Assembly: GCF_021389935.1 (NCBI RefSeq)
Contig: NZ_CP089979.1
Span: forward strand, 5,127,001 to 5,191,000
Direction: 5' to 3'
Length of the DNA stretch: 64,000 bases
Origin: Fulvivirga ligni
GTDB taxonomy: Bacteria > Bacteroidota > Bacteroidia > Cytophagales > Cyclobacteriaceae
The position numbers were made by a program, and so were the translations under genes. Positions 46,968 through 54,276 of this stretch are shown piece by piece (position 1 is the stretch's first letter; each line of letters opens with the position of its first letter). The notes beneath the pieces were generated by a model. It was given only the letters and a program-made list of their open reading frames with translations. It was not told the DNA's origin and searched no databases.

Positions 46968-47077
46968 GTATCTTTTACTTTCTCTGCTTTTGAATACGTA
47001 GGACAGGTATATGCACTACAAGATGAGAGTACTACTCCCGCACAAAATATTATTAATACTGCTACTATTTGTCTCAT
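46955..47077 (-). CDS. Small 40-residue lipoprotein
   Basis: ATG at 47077 opens MRQIVAVLIIFCAGVVLSSC with a clear lipobox (VLSSC, Cys20), followed by SAYTCPTYSKAEKVKDTKDI. Only 20 residues remain after processing. A terminator follows, and an exact -7 box (TACATTTG) with a palindrome 30 bp upstream precedes it, so it forms a complete transcription unit. I do not recognise a family; the short Cys-Pro-Thr-Tyr segment could be a surface or sensor determinant. Confidence 0.7.
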   Translation of the reverse strand: MRQIVAVLIIFCAGVVLSSCSAYTCPTYSKAEKVKDTKDI

Positions 47078-47109
47078 CAAATCTGTCCTTTTGTTGAATG
47101 ATTACAATA

Positions 47110-47117
47110 CAAATGTA
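47110..47117 (-). promoter_or_regulatory. -7 box of the small lipoprotein gene
   Basis: TACATTTG on the minus strand matches TAnnTTTG exactly. There is no TTG at -33, as expected if an activator bound at site B is needed. Confidence 0.55.
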
Positions 47118-47146
47118 TAACAGATCAAAGTCTTATAAATCAGGGG

Positions 47147-47158
47147 AAATGCGTAATT
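47147..47158. promoter_or_regulatory. Signalling-island palindrome, site B
   Basis: Minus-strand AATTACGCATTT matches AAATACGTATTT at 10 of 12 positions. Its near edge is 30 bp from the near edge of the lipoprotein -7 box. Confidence 0.5.
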
Positions 47159-47250
47159 TAAGATGTAAGTGATAACCCCTAAACCCTTGGTATTTACCTA
47201 AGTAAGAAGCTATAAATCTGAAATGAGCGAGGAATATTAGAGAGGGGTAT

Positions 47251-47380
47251 AAAAACGAACAGTCGGGACCTCTCCCGACTGTTACCATGATTAATCTAAA
47301 CCATTAATCAACCTAAACCTACTCTTAAAAATCTTTGTAAAGTCAGTTAAAAAAATAAACTGGATTTGTGTATTGTACTA
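47251..47380 (-). ncRNA. Candidate ~130-nt small RNA with terminal hairpin
   Basis: On the minus strand an exact -7 box TAGGTTTG (47386-47393) is followed by about 100 bases without a usable reading frame. Next comes a copy of the 3'-tail repeat, then a perfect 11-bp stem (47258-47268 with 47273-47283) and a five-T run. This has the form of an independent terminated transcript. It could also be the 3' part of the receiver mRNA that ends at 47429. Confidence 0.45.
47305..47336. repeat. 3'-tail direct repeat, copy 2
   Basis: Second copy of the 32-bp repeat described at 46934-46967, here with no coding sequence before it but again followed by a terminator hairpin. Confidence 0.6.
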
Positions 47381-47428
47381 CGATGCAAACCTACGTGTAT
47401 TCTAAAAATAAACTATAGGCATTGATAC

Positions 47429-47848
47429 TTAATTTTTTAAATACGTGTTTCCCTTATACACCTCTATCTGGTTGGTAATGTACTGTTTACCTTCCATCAT
47501 ATGGTTAATGGCGGCCACCAATTCATCAGAGAAAGAGTGAACTAGTAAATAGCCTGCAGCACCATTACTTAATATACTGTTAATCAGAGGTTCTTCAGTG
47601 TAATAATCAAGTACCAGGGAAGGCACATTGGCGAAGTTTTCGTAATTCACTACGGTATTCAAAAAGTCCATACCAAGCGAAAAAGTATCTACTATAATTA
47701 AAGATGGAGCGTAGATATGATCAAGATTGGGTGACGACAAATCAGGAGACGCCAGATAAAAATTCCATTTCTGAAATAAATCCGGTTCCAGACATTCAAA
47801 CACCTCGTTTGATCTACTAAAAAATACTATATTTTTTTTCTCATTCAA
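47429..47848 (-). CDS. Atypical stand-alone receiver-like protein
   Basis: This 139-residue protein has a receiver-like alternation of strands and helices: NIVFFSRSNEVFECL, SLIIVDTFSLGMDFLN with D54 in the phospho-acceptor position, VPSLVLDYYTEEPLI, and GAAGYLLVHSFSDELVAAINHMMEGKQYI resembling the end of NarL-type receivers. The acidic pair normally after the first strand is replaced by SR, so Mg2+ binding and phosphorylation are doubtful. It has no output domain. The start is a TTG; the nearby ATG is out of frame. An exact -7 box (TAGCTTTG, 47874-47881) and a palindrome precede it. Confidence 0.65.
   Translation of the reverse strand: MNEKKNIVFFSRSNEVFECLEPDLFQKWNFYLASPDLSSPNLDHIYAPSLIIVDTFSLGMDFLNTVVNYENFANVPSLVLDYYTEEPLINSILSNGAAGYLLVHSFSDELVAAINHMMEGKQYITNQIEVYKGNTYLKN
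47439..47450. promoter_or_regulatory. Signalling-island palindrome, site D
   Basis: AAATACGTGTTT matches AAATACGTATTT at 11 of 12 positions, 46 bp from the -7 box of the candidate small RNA and inside the last codons of the receiver gene. Confidence 0.5.
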
Positions 47849-47873
47849 TCTAATACAGTTCTCCAGCTTATCA

Positions 47874-47881
47874 CAAAGCTA
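47874..47881 (-). promoter_or_regulatory. -7 box of the receiver-like gene
   Basis: TAGCTTTG on the minus strand is an exact TAnnTTTG, about 26 bp before the TTG start. Confidence 0.5.
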
Positions 47882-47910
47882 TAGGAGAGATGTTAAAAAA
47901 CGTTAAGGAG

Positions 47911-47922
47911 ATATGCGTATTT
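47911..47922. promoter_or_regulatory. Signalling-island palindrome, site E
   Basis: Minus-strand AAATACGCATAT matches AAATACGTATTT at 10 of 12 positions. Its distance to the -7 box (30 bp edge to edge) is identical to that at site B. Confidence 0.5.
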
Positions 47923-47953
47923 CCACATCTAAGTGAAACACGTAGATCGTACG

Positions 47954-48610
47954 TTAAATATCATCAAAGAGCTCGTTCTTTATGGCGTAAAGCACCAGGC
48001 CTGTAGAGTTTTTGGCTCCTGTTTTCTCTAAAAGATTTCTCTTATGCACCTCCACCGTACGCACGCTGATAAAGAGCTTGTCAGCTATTTCCTGATTTGA
48101 ATATTCTTGTAAAATGAGTTTATAAATTTCCTTTTCCCGAGGCGTAAGCGGAGTGATTACCGCAGATCCACGGGTTTTAGTCTTCTTCTTGGCCAAATTG
48201 TTCATCACCGTCTGCCCTACCTCGCTGCTATAGTAAATATCATCATTTAGTATAGTATCTATAGCATTTCGCATCTCTACATCATCGCAGCTTTTAAGAA
48301 TATATCCACTGGCTCCGGCATCCATCATAGCCTTAATGTGCTGATAATCATTATGCATGGTCAAAGCCAACACCTTCACATCACTTCGGATTTCCATGAT
48401 TTTCTTGGTGGCTTCTATACCATCCATTTCATCCATGTTAATATCTATAATTACCAGATCCACCTCATTATTTTCAACGGCCTTGATCGCTTCAATACCG
48501 TTTGAGGCCATTCCTATTATTTCATAGTTTGAGTCATTCTCCAAATACATTGCCACACCATCTCGCACTACTTTATGGTCATCTACTATAAGTATCTTGG
48601 TTGGTTCCAT
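47954..48610 (-). CDS. NarL/LuxR-type response regulator
   Basis: This 218-residue protein has a receiver domain (acid pocket ILIVDDHKVVRDG, phospho-acceptor D56 in LVIIDINMDEMDG, LALTMHND, Lys in YILKSCDDVEM). A C-terminal LuxR-type HTH follows (LTPREKEIYKLILQEYSNQEIADKLFISVRTVEVHKRNLLEKTG). It lies 6 bp after the large HisKA_3 kinase, which is therefore its likely partner. It is the best candidate to bind the AAATACGTATTT-like palindromes in this island, but that is inference. Confidence 0.95.
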   Translation of the reverse strand: MEPTKILIVDDHKVVRDGVAMYLENDSNYEIIGMASNGIEAIKAVENNEVDLVIIDINMDEMDGIEATKKIMEIRSDVKVLALTMHNDYQHIKAMMDAGASGYILKSCDDVEMRNAIDTILNDDIYYSSEVGQTVMNNLAKKKTKTRGSAVITPLTPREKEIYKLILQEYSNQEIADKLFISVRTVEVHKRNLLEKTGAKNSTGLVLYAIKNELFDDI

Positions 48611-48616
48611 GTTGAT

Positions 48617-51331
48617 TTATTTGATAGGCACTTCTACTATTACCACAGTGCCATTGCCTTTACTTGAATCTATTTCTATACTACCAAAAATTGAATTTAT
48701 TCGGTTGGTCATGCTGCGAAGACCAAAGCTTTGATTTTCATCTTCCATTTTCTTTTGATAATCAAAGCCCACACCGTCATCTTCAATGGTTAACACCACC
48801 TCATCTTCATACAACATAAGCTGTATATTCACGTGCTTTGCCTTGGCATATTTAAGAACGTTGTTCACCGCTTCCTGAGTTACTCTATATAAGTGGAGCT
48901 CAATGTTCTTAGGCAGCCTGGCGCCATCCAGGTTATCATAAAATTCAAATTTGGTATCTGTAACTACGCCTATATCAGCCAGTAAACTTTGTACCGACAG
49001 CACGTAACCAAAATCCTGAATACTCTGGGGCATCAGGTTATGGGCTATCTCACGACTATCCTTTATAGCCTCTTTAAGGTAGTTTAGACCTGTATTTAAT
49101 TTTTTAACGCTGGTATTGTTCAATTCGATATCCTTTTTTAGCGAATTAAAATTCAAAGACACCGTGGTGAGCTTTTGTCCCAGACTATCGTGTAACTCTT
49201 TAGCTATTCTCTGCCTTTCTCTATCTTCTGTTTCTATTATAGTGGCAATGATTTTCTCTCTGGAGTTCTTGCGTTCAGATATATCGCTAATAAATCCTTC
49301 CAGCACCCCGTCTTCTACCTCACGACCTTGCTCCCACACCCATTTTTTCTCTCCTGATTTGGTGGTAATCTCATACTCTACGGTAAAAGAAGCATGATTG
49401 TTTAACGCCACCTGAACATCAGCCCACAGCTTTTCCCGATACTTGTCCAGCGTAATGTCAGAAAAGGACGTTTTCTTATTGATGAAATCAGAAGGCTCAT
49501 ATCCCGTTAAATTCTTTGCTCCTTCACTCACAAAGAGCATGGTCCAGTCCTGATCATTCTTACATCTATATACCATACCTGGCAGGTTAGACATCAAGGT
49601 CGATAGACGCCTTTGATTTCTCTTCAGTGCTAATTCTACTTTTTTCCTATCGTGAATATCTACATGGGTACCGATTACTCTTAATGCCTTTCCTTTTTCG
49701 TCACGCTCCATCACCTTGCCATGAACCATCATCCATTTCCATCGGCCATTATTAGTTTTCACCCTATACTCTGCCTCATAAAATTCTGATTCGTTATTCA
49801 AATGCTGCATTAACGAGTAAAAGGTTTTATCCCTATCTTCCGGGTGAATCCTTTGTGTAAACTCAGTGAAATTGGCCTTTCTTACATCCGTTTTAAACCC
49901 AAGCATGGATGCCTGATGATCGTTGAATATCACTTCATTAGATGCCACATCCCAGTCCCACATACCTTCACGAGCTCCCTCAATGGCCATTTGAAGCCTG
50001 TTTTTCGTTTCCGTAAGATCAGCTAGCATCCTTTTCTGATGTGTGATATTTCTGGAAACATAGAGAATATGCGTACAGAGATTATTCTTCCCTAAAATGG
50101 GGATCAAAGTGGTTTCTGCATAGCCTCTTTTACCTTTAGGTGATTTGAACCATTCTTCAAAAACCACATTTTCTTTATGCAGCAATACATCATTGAGCCT
50201 GTTCATCCTCTCTTCAATTTCCGAAGCATCCAACTTCAAAAAATCTCTGTAGAGTGTTCTTAAAGGCATACCCGCAATATTATAGGCAGGAAAGTTGTCA
50301 TTGGCCTCCGAAAGTTGCTCCAAATACCAATCTGGCAGTTTTGCAATGAGAATATTATTATCAGCCACCTCAAAAAGAGCCAGTAGTTCAGAGGCATTAT
50401 TATATATTAAGGAAAGCGTATGTTGTCTGGATTTAATGTCTGCATAAGCATTTCTCAGGTCATTAGTTCGATTAGAGACCATACGCCTTAAAACCTTAAC
50501 ATAGAGCAACATCTGCACAATACCTAAGGCCAGTAAAGCCATGAGTATATATGCCCATACAGGAATCTCTACCTCTTCTGTTTTATTGAAATACTTATCC
50601 GTATCTGTATATAGCAGTGAGTTTTTATCAGCTTTCAACACCCTGACGTGCTCTTCTAATAAAGGCGATAACTTCGAAAAGTTTGTGGGACTGTTAGAAA
50701 AGATGAATGATAGCCGAAAGGGTGAAAATACTATGGGCGTTTGCTCTACACCAAACTTCTGACCATTAACATCGCCATAGATTCGGTCTACAATACCGGC
50801 ATCTACTTCTTTATCCTGCAACCATTGAAATATCTGTTCATAGCTTTCTGCCTCCACCAAATTACATTCTAAATCCAGTTCTTTCATGGCATGCTCAAAG
50901 CCCTTGTGCTTCCCCTTTATATAATGGCTCTTTTTGAGAATGGCTATCTTTCTTTCATGAAGGTCTAGCAGAGAAGTATAATCTGAGCCTTCTTTACCAT
51001 ACACCCTGGCCCATGAGGAAATAACACCAGAGGCCAAAATTTTATACCCGACACTTTTGTCTTTATAATCGGGAAATTCAGGAATCAGGTCTATTTCATT
51101 ATTCTTAAGCCACAGATAACAATCATCTACCGAGCCTTTCTTATAAGATACTTGCCAGCCTTCCCTTTCAGCTGCATAGCGGAGAATATCTACGAATAAT
51201 CCCTGTGGTTCACCATTCTCATCAGAATATACTAATGGGTAATTTTCATATACACCCATGGTAACCTGCTGGGAATGAGCACTCGTTATAATAAAGAAAA
51301 AAGAAAGTGTGTAGAGTATTCTTCGGGCCAT
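48617..51331 (-). CDS. NarX/HisKA_3-type sensor kinase with periplasmic SBP_bac_3 domain and PAS repeats
   Basis: This 904-residue kinase has a signal peptide (MARRILYTLSFFFIITSAHS) and a periplasmic solute-binding type-3 domain (residues 21-245: VTMGVYENYPLVYSDENGEPQGLFVDIL). A membrane helix lies near 257-280, then three PAS/PAC units (about 300-430, 445-565 and 575-690; WDVASNEVIFNDHQASMLGF, GRWKWMMVHGKV). A HisKA_3 domain (ERQRIAKELHDSLGQKLTTV) and HATPase (TQEAVNNVLKYAKA, DDGVGFD, FGLRSMTNRI) complete it. It should sense a small extracellular or periplasmic ligand, possibly an amino acid, and phosphorylate the adjacent NarL-type regulator. Confidence 0.93.
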   Translation of the reverse strand: MARRILYTLSFFFIITSAHSQQVTMGVYENYPLVYSDENGEPQGLFVDILRYAAEREGWQVSYKKGSVDDCYLWLKNNEIDLIPEFPDYKDKSVGYKILASGVISSWARVYGKEGSDYTSLLDLHERKIAILKKSHYIKGKHKGFEHAMKELDLECNLVEAESYEQIFQWLQDKEVDAGIVDRIYGDVNGQKFGVEQTPIVFSPFRLSFIFSNSPTNFSKLSPLLEEHVRVLKADKNSLLYTDTDKYFNKTEEVEIPVWAYILMALLALGIVQMLLYVKVLRRMVSNRTNDLRNAYADIKSRQHTLSLIYNNASELLALFEVADNNILIAKLPDWYLEQLSEANDNFPAYNIAGMPLRTLYRDFLKLDASEIEERMNRLNDVLLHKENVVFEEWFKSPKGKRGYAETTLIPILGKNNLCTHILYVSRNITHQKRMLADLTETKNRLQMAIEGAREGMWDWDVASNEVIFNDHQASMLGFKTDVRKANFTEFTQRIHPEDRDKTFYSLMQHLNNESEFYEAEYRVKTNNGRWKWMMVHGKVMERDEKGKALRVIGTHVDIHDRKKVELALKRNQRRLSTLMSNLPGMVYRCKNDQDWTMLFVSEGAKNLTGYEPSDFINKKTSFSDITLDKYREKLWADVQVALNNHASFTVEYEITTKSGEKKWVWEQGREVEDGVLEGFISDISERKNSREKIIATIIETEDRERQRIAKELHDSLGQKLTTVSLNFNSLKKDIELNNTSVKKLNTGLNYLKEAIKDSREIAHNLMPQSIQDFGYVLSVQSLLADIGVVTDTKFEFYDNLDGARLPKNIELHLYRVTQEAVNNVLKYAKAKHVNIQLMLYEDEVVLTIEDDGVGFDYQKKMEDENQSFGLRSMTNRINSIFGSIEIDSSKGNGTVVIVEVPIK

Positions 51332-51394
51332 AGGTTTTTTAATACAGAATAAACTTATGTAAAGTTGACGAGTAAGTGAAATACTTAATTTTTA

Positions 51395-51406
51395 AAATAC
51401 GCAATT
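51395..51406. promoter_or_regulatory. Signalling-island palindrome, site F (divergent)
   Basis: AAATACGCAATT matches AAATACGTATTT at 10 of 12 positions. On the plus side it is 30 bp from CACCTTTG (51436-51443); on the minus side 28 bp from a degenerate box (CAACTTTA) and 64 bp from the sensor kinase ATG. Confidence 0.5.
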
Positions 51407-51435
51407 TCTCTTAAAAAATTCATTAATAGAATGTT

Positions 51436-51443
51436 CACCTTTG
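51436..51443 (+). promoter_or_regulatory. Candidate -7 box of a non-coding transcript
   Basis: CACCTTTG matches five of the six defined positions of TAnnTTTG and has the same 30-bp distance to a palindrome as at sites B and E. Confidence 0.4.
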
Positions 51444-51447
51444 TAAT

Positions 51448-51580
51448 GAGTTAGGAGTGAAGTTGATGAGGTTGATAAGTGAAGTTGGCAAGTAGAAGTT
51501 GGTAGAAGTTGAAATGTAGATGATGAAGTGGTGATTGAGGAGTAGAAAAGGCTATCGGGGAACTGATAGCCTTTTTCTTT
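51448..51580 (+). ncRNA. Candidate ~130-nt purine-rich small RNA with GAAGTTG repeats
   Basis: This stretch has no usable reading frame. It contains four exact GAAGTTG copies (51459, 51481, 51495, 51505) and a GAAGTGG variant at 51525, and ends in a strong intrinsic terminator. No plus-strand gene lies upstream for that terminator to serve, so an independent short transcript is the simplest explanation. The repeats would be mostly unpaired and could bind a protein or base-pair with CAACUUC-containing targets. The function is unknown. Confidence 0.5.
51546..51578 (+). terminator. Intrinsic terminator of the candidate small RNA
   Basis: AAAAGGCTATC (51546-51556) pairs perfectly with GATAGCCTTTT (51565-51575), followed by a T-rich run. 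Confidence 0.85.
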
Positions 51581-51681
51581 TACCTAAATAATCGCAGTTA
51601 AGAGTTCTGCAAACGATTGCTAAATATACTAAAATTTCGTAAATTATAGTATTGCAGAACAATATTTTAACCCCTTCAGTC

Positions 51682-52260
51682 ATGAAAAATCTTTTACTAA
51701 TCATCTTGGTTTGTTTGGCTGCAAACGTTACGTCCGCTCAAACCACCTGGGTAATAGACCCTACGCACTCTTCCATACAGTTTGAAGTATCCCACATGAC
51801 GGTTTCGTCAGTCACGGGAAGCTTCACAAGTTATGCCGGAACCCTTACCTCTAAAAAGAATTCTTTTGATGATGCCAAAGTGGTAGTTACTATTGAAACG
51901 AATAGCATAACTACCAATAACATGGAGCGTGATAAGAACCTGAAGGATGACGATTTTTTCAGTGCTGAGAAATATCCCGAAATTAAGTTTGAGAGCACCT
52001 CATTCAAGAAAACTGATGGCAACAATTATCTCATAGTTGGTAACCTGACTATCAAAGACATCACGCATGAGGTGACTTTAAAGACTGAATTTGGAGGTAT
52101 TATCTCCATAGATGACAAGAAGAAAGCAGGTTTTAAGGCCACCACTAGCATCAACAGGTTTAACTACGGCTTGCAGTGGAATGATGTGCTGGATAATGGA
52201 GGCCTCATTGTGGGTGATAAGGTAGACATAACACTGAACGTAGAGCTTATTAAACAATAG
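51682..52260 (+). CDS. YceI-family secreted lipocalin-like protein
   Basis: This 192-residue protein has a signal peptide (MKNLLLIILVCLAANVTSA, ending before Q) and a complete YceI domain: WVIDPTHSSIQFEVSHMTVSSVTGSF, IETNSITTNNMERDKNLKDDDFF, YPEIKFESTSF, NLTIKDITHEVTL. YceI proteins are periplasmic beta-barrels that bind isoprenoid-type lipids. The ATG at 51682 is chosen over one ten codons upstream because it starts the signal peptide. Confidence 0.9.
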   Translation: MKNLLLIILVCLAANVTSAQTTWVIDPTHSSIQFEVSHMTVSSVTGSFTSYAGTLTSKKNSFDDAKVVVTIETNSITTNNMERDKNLKDDDFFSAEKYPEIKFESTSFKKTDGNNYLIVGNLTIKDITHEVTLKTEFGGIISIDDKKKAGFKATTSINRFNYGLQWNDVLDNGGLIVGDKVDITLNVELIKQ

Positions 52261-52332
52261 ATAATCTTAATATCATCTGTTAAATTCAACAATTTCAATA
52301 AGTTGCTGTTGGAATAAAAACTAACAGCACTT

Positions 52333-53259
52333 ATGGAAAAATTTTCTAGTCTCTTTACTGATGAGTTTTGGGATAACCTGTTTCACATTGTTACAGCTTG
52401 GGCCATTACCACTATCCCTGCCCTACTGCTCATCTTCTTCATCTTCATTATTGCCAGAAAGTTATTTAGACTTCTACTTGGAAGGCTAAGAGCCTTTATC
52501 TTATCCAGAAAGGCTGATGACGGATCTCTGGAGGAAGAAAAGAGAATCAATACGCTTATGGACATACTTAAACAGACCGGTATGGTGATACTGTGGTTAG
52601 TTTTCCTGATGATTATATTACAGGAATTTGGATTAGACATAGGGCCATTGATTGCTAGTGCTGGTGTACTAGGTTTAGCCATAGGTTTTGGTGCTCAAGA
52701 GCTGGTAAGAGATATTATTTCGGGTTTCTTCATCTTACTGGAAAACCAAATTAGAACCGGAGATGTAGCCATAATTAACGGCACGGGCGGATCTGTTGAA
52801 AAAATAGAATTAAGAACTATAAGCTTGAGAGACTTTTCAGGTGTTGTCCACATCTTCCAAAATGGTAAGATTGATACCCTGGCGAACATGACTAAAGAAT
52901 GGTCAGCCATAGTTTTTGATATTGGTGTAGCCTACAAAGAGGATGTAGATAAAGTAATGGATGTGATTAAAGAGGTAGGTCAAGACATTAAAGAAGACGA
53001 AACCTTCGGCCCAAAGATCATCAACGACATAGAGGTTTTTGGTGTAGACAGTTTTGGTGATAGCGCGGTGGTGATTAAGGCCAGAATAAAGACCAAGCCA
53101 ATTGAGCAATGGAATGTAGGCCGTGAATACAGAAGGAGGTTAAAATATGCCTTTGATGCTAAAAAGATCGAAATTCCATTCCCACATTCTACTGTATACT
53201 GGGGCGAAGAGATTAAGCCTCTCAAGTTGGAAGTAGAAGAGCTGAACAGGATTAAATAA
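52333..53259 (+). CDS. MscS-family mechanosensitive channel
   Basis: This 308-residue protein has three N-terminal membrane helices. The third is the pore helix (LIASAGVLGLAIGFGAQELVRDIISGFFILLENQ), with the characteristic Gly/Ala packing. A cytoplasmic beta domain follows (GDVAIINGTGGSVEKIELRTISLRDFSG...FQNGKI) and an alpha/beta C-terminus. It should open under membrane tension to release solutes during hypo-osmotic shock. It may be co-transcribed with yceI (72-bp gap), and is followed by a terminator. Confidence 0.93.
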   Translation: MEKFSSLFTDEFWDNLFHIVTAWAITTIPALLLIFFIFIIARKLFRLLLGRLRAFILSRKADDGSLEEEKRINTLMDILKQTGMVILWLVFLMIILQEFGLDIGPLIASAGVLGLAIGFGAQELVRDIISGFFILLENQIRTGDVAIINGTGGSVEKIELRTISLRDFSGVVHIFQNGKIDTLANMTKEWSAIVFDIGVAYKEDVDKVMDVIKEVGQDIKEDETFGPKIINDIEVFGVDSFGDSAVVIKARIKTKPIEQWNVGREYRRRLKYAFDAKKIEIPFPHSTVYWGEEIKPLKLEVEELNRIK

Positions 53260-53267
53260 AAGGCGTT

Positions 53268-53300
53268 ATCCCTCCGGTAGAGTCATCGGAGGGATTTTTA
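53268..53300 (+). terminator. Terminator after mscS-like gene
   Basis: ATCCCTCCG pairs perfectly with CGGAGGGAT, followed by a T-rich run. The convergent SRPBCC gene ends 4 bp beyond. Confidence 0.85.
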
Positions 53301-53303
53301 ATT

Positions 53304-54212
53304 TTACATATCAATCAAATCCCGTTTCAAATTATTAAAAACATATTGATGCTCTTGTTCGATCCCCATCCTTTCTAAAGGTTCCCAGTAGGCTCTTGGA
53401 TAAAGGGTGGATGTATAAGTGGTGATTCGTGTCATTTTACATGAGTCTACGCCAATAGAATCAAATTCGTAAATTGCTTCTTTAAAACCGAGCCACTTCC
53501 TGCCGGTAAGTTCATAATTAATAACATCCATCTTTAACAGCTTTCCTTTTTCCAGAGCAGTAATCTGTTCCACGATCCTTCCTCCTTCAAAATAGCAGGT
53601 TCTTAAACCACCTACCTTTTCCTCCTCTAAAATGCATTTGTAAGGCACTGGCAGGTCCACTTCCATCAGCCAGGGCAACTCTCCCGTAAGTGTATCTACT
53701 GATTTGATAGCATCATATACCTGCATCACCTCATAAGGTAAAATAATTTCAGATCTCACCTCAATGGTTTGACTTTCATGATTAACCAGAGTGTTTTCAA
53801 TGGGTACTCCAACCACTAAAATGACCATTGGAATAAATATGCTATATATTGATAAGCCATCCTTTTTCTTATTGTAGTATTTTAAATACCACCTTCTTAT
53901 TGCCCATCCTAAAATCAGCATCGGTAATAATATGGGTAAAGCCATAATGGTACACAATAACCCTTCCAGACCAATGCATATAAGATTAATGAGAAAAAAG
54001 ACTAAAGATAAAATTAGGCCTAAAATAGCCTCCTTTTTATCGCCTATAGAGCCTACCACAAAACCCGTGATAAGTGGTAGAAAAATAAAGATTACCCAGC
54101 CATAAGCCGCCCATTCGTTATGGAGAATAGCAAACCCAATAGTAAAAAAAATGAGCCCAAGAAAAAATGAGATTAGAAAACTCTTATTGGTAAATAGTCT
54201 TTTCATAATCAT
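53304..54212 (-). CDS. Membrane-anchored SRPBCC-domain protein
   Basis: This 302-residue protein has four N-terminal membrane helices (about residues 10-110; FLISFFLGLIFFTIGFAIL, WVIFIFLPLITGFVVG, AILGLILSLVFFLINLICIG) and a soluble SRPBCC/START-like domain (SEIILPYEVMQVYDAIKSVD onward). It is the intact paralogue of the frameshifted gene at 26.4-27.3 kb. The domain binds hydrophobic ligands in other proteins; no specific function is known. It follows the epimerase gene on the same strand but behind that gene's terminator. Confidence 0.75.
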   Translation of the reverse strand: MIMKRLFTNKSFLISFFLGLIFFTIGFAILHNEWAAYGWVIFIFLPLITGFVVGSIGDKKEAILGLILSLVFFLINLICIGLEGLLCTIMALPILLPMLILGWAIRRWYLKYYNKKKDGLSIYSIFIPMVILVVGVPIENTLVNHESQTIEVRSEIILPYEVMQVYDAIKSVDTLTGELPWLMEVDLPVPYKCILEEEKVGGLRTCYFEGGRIVEQITALEKGKLLKMDVINYELTGRKWLGFKEAIYEFDSIGVDSCKMTRITTYTSTLYPRAYWEPLERMGIEQEHQYVFNNLKRDLIDM

Positions 54213-54230
54213 GATGTTAAGTTATACTTT

Positions 54231-54269
54231 TTTTTAAAAAAAAGTCTCCGACAACTGAGCTGTCGGAGA
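54231..54269 (-). terminator. Terminator of the GbsR-controlled cluster
   Basis: TCTCCGACA pairs with TGTCGGAGA; on the minus strand a long T-run follows. It ends the operon that contains the epimerase. Confidence 0.85.
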
Positions 54270-54276
54270 ATATTAA

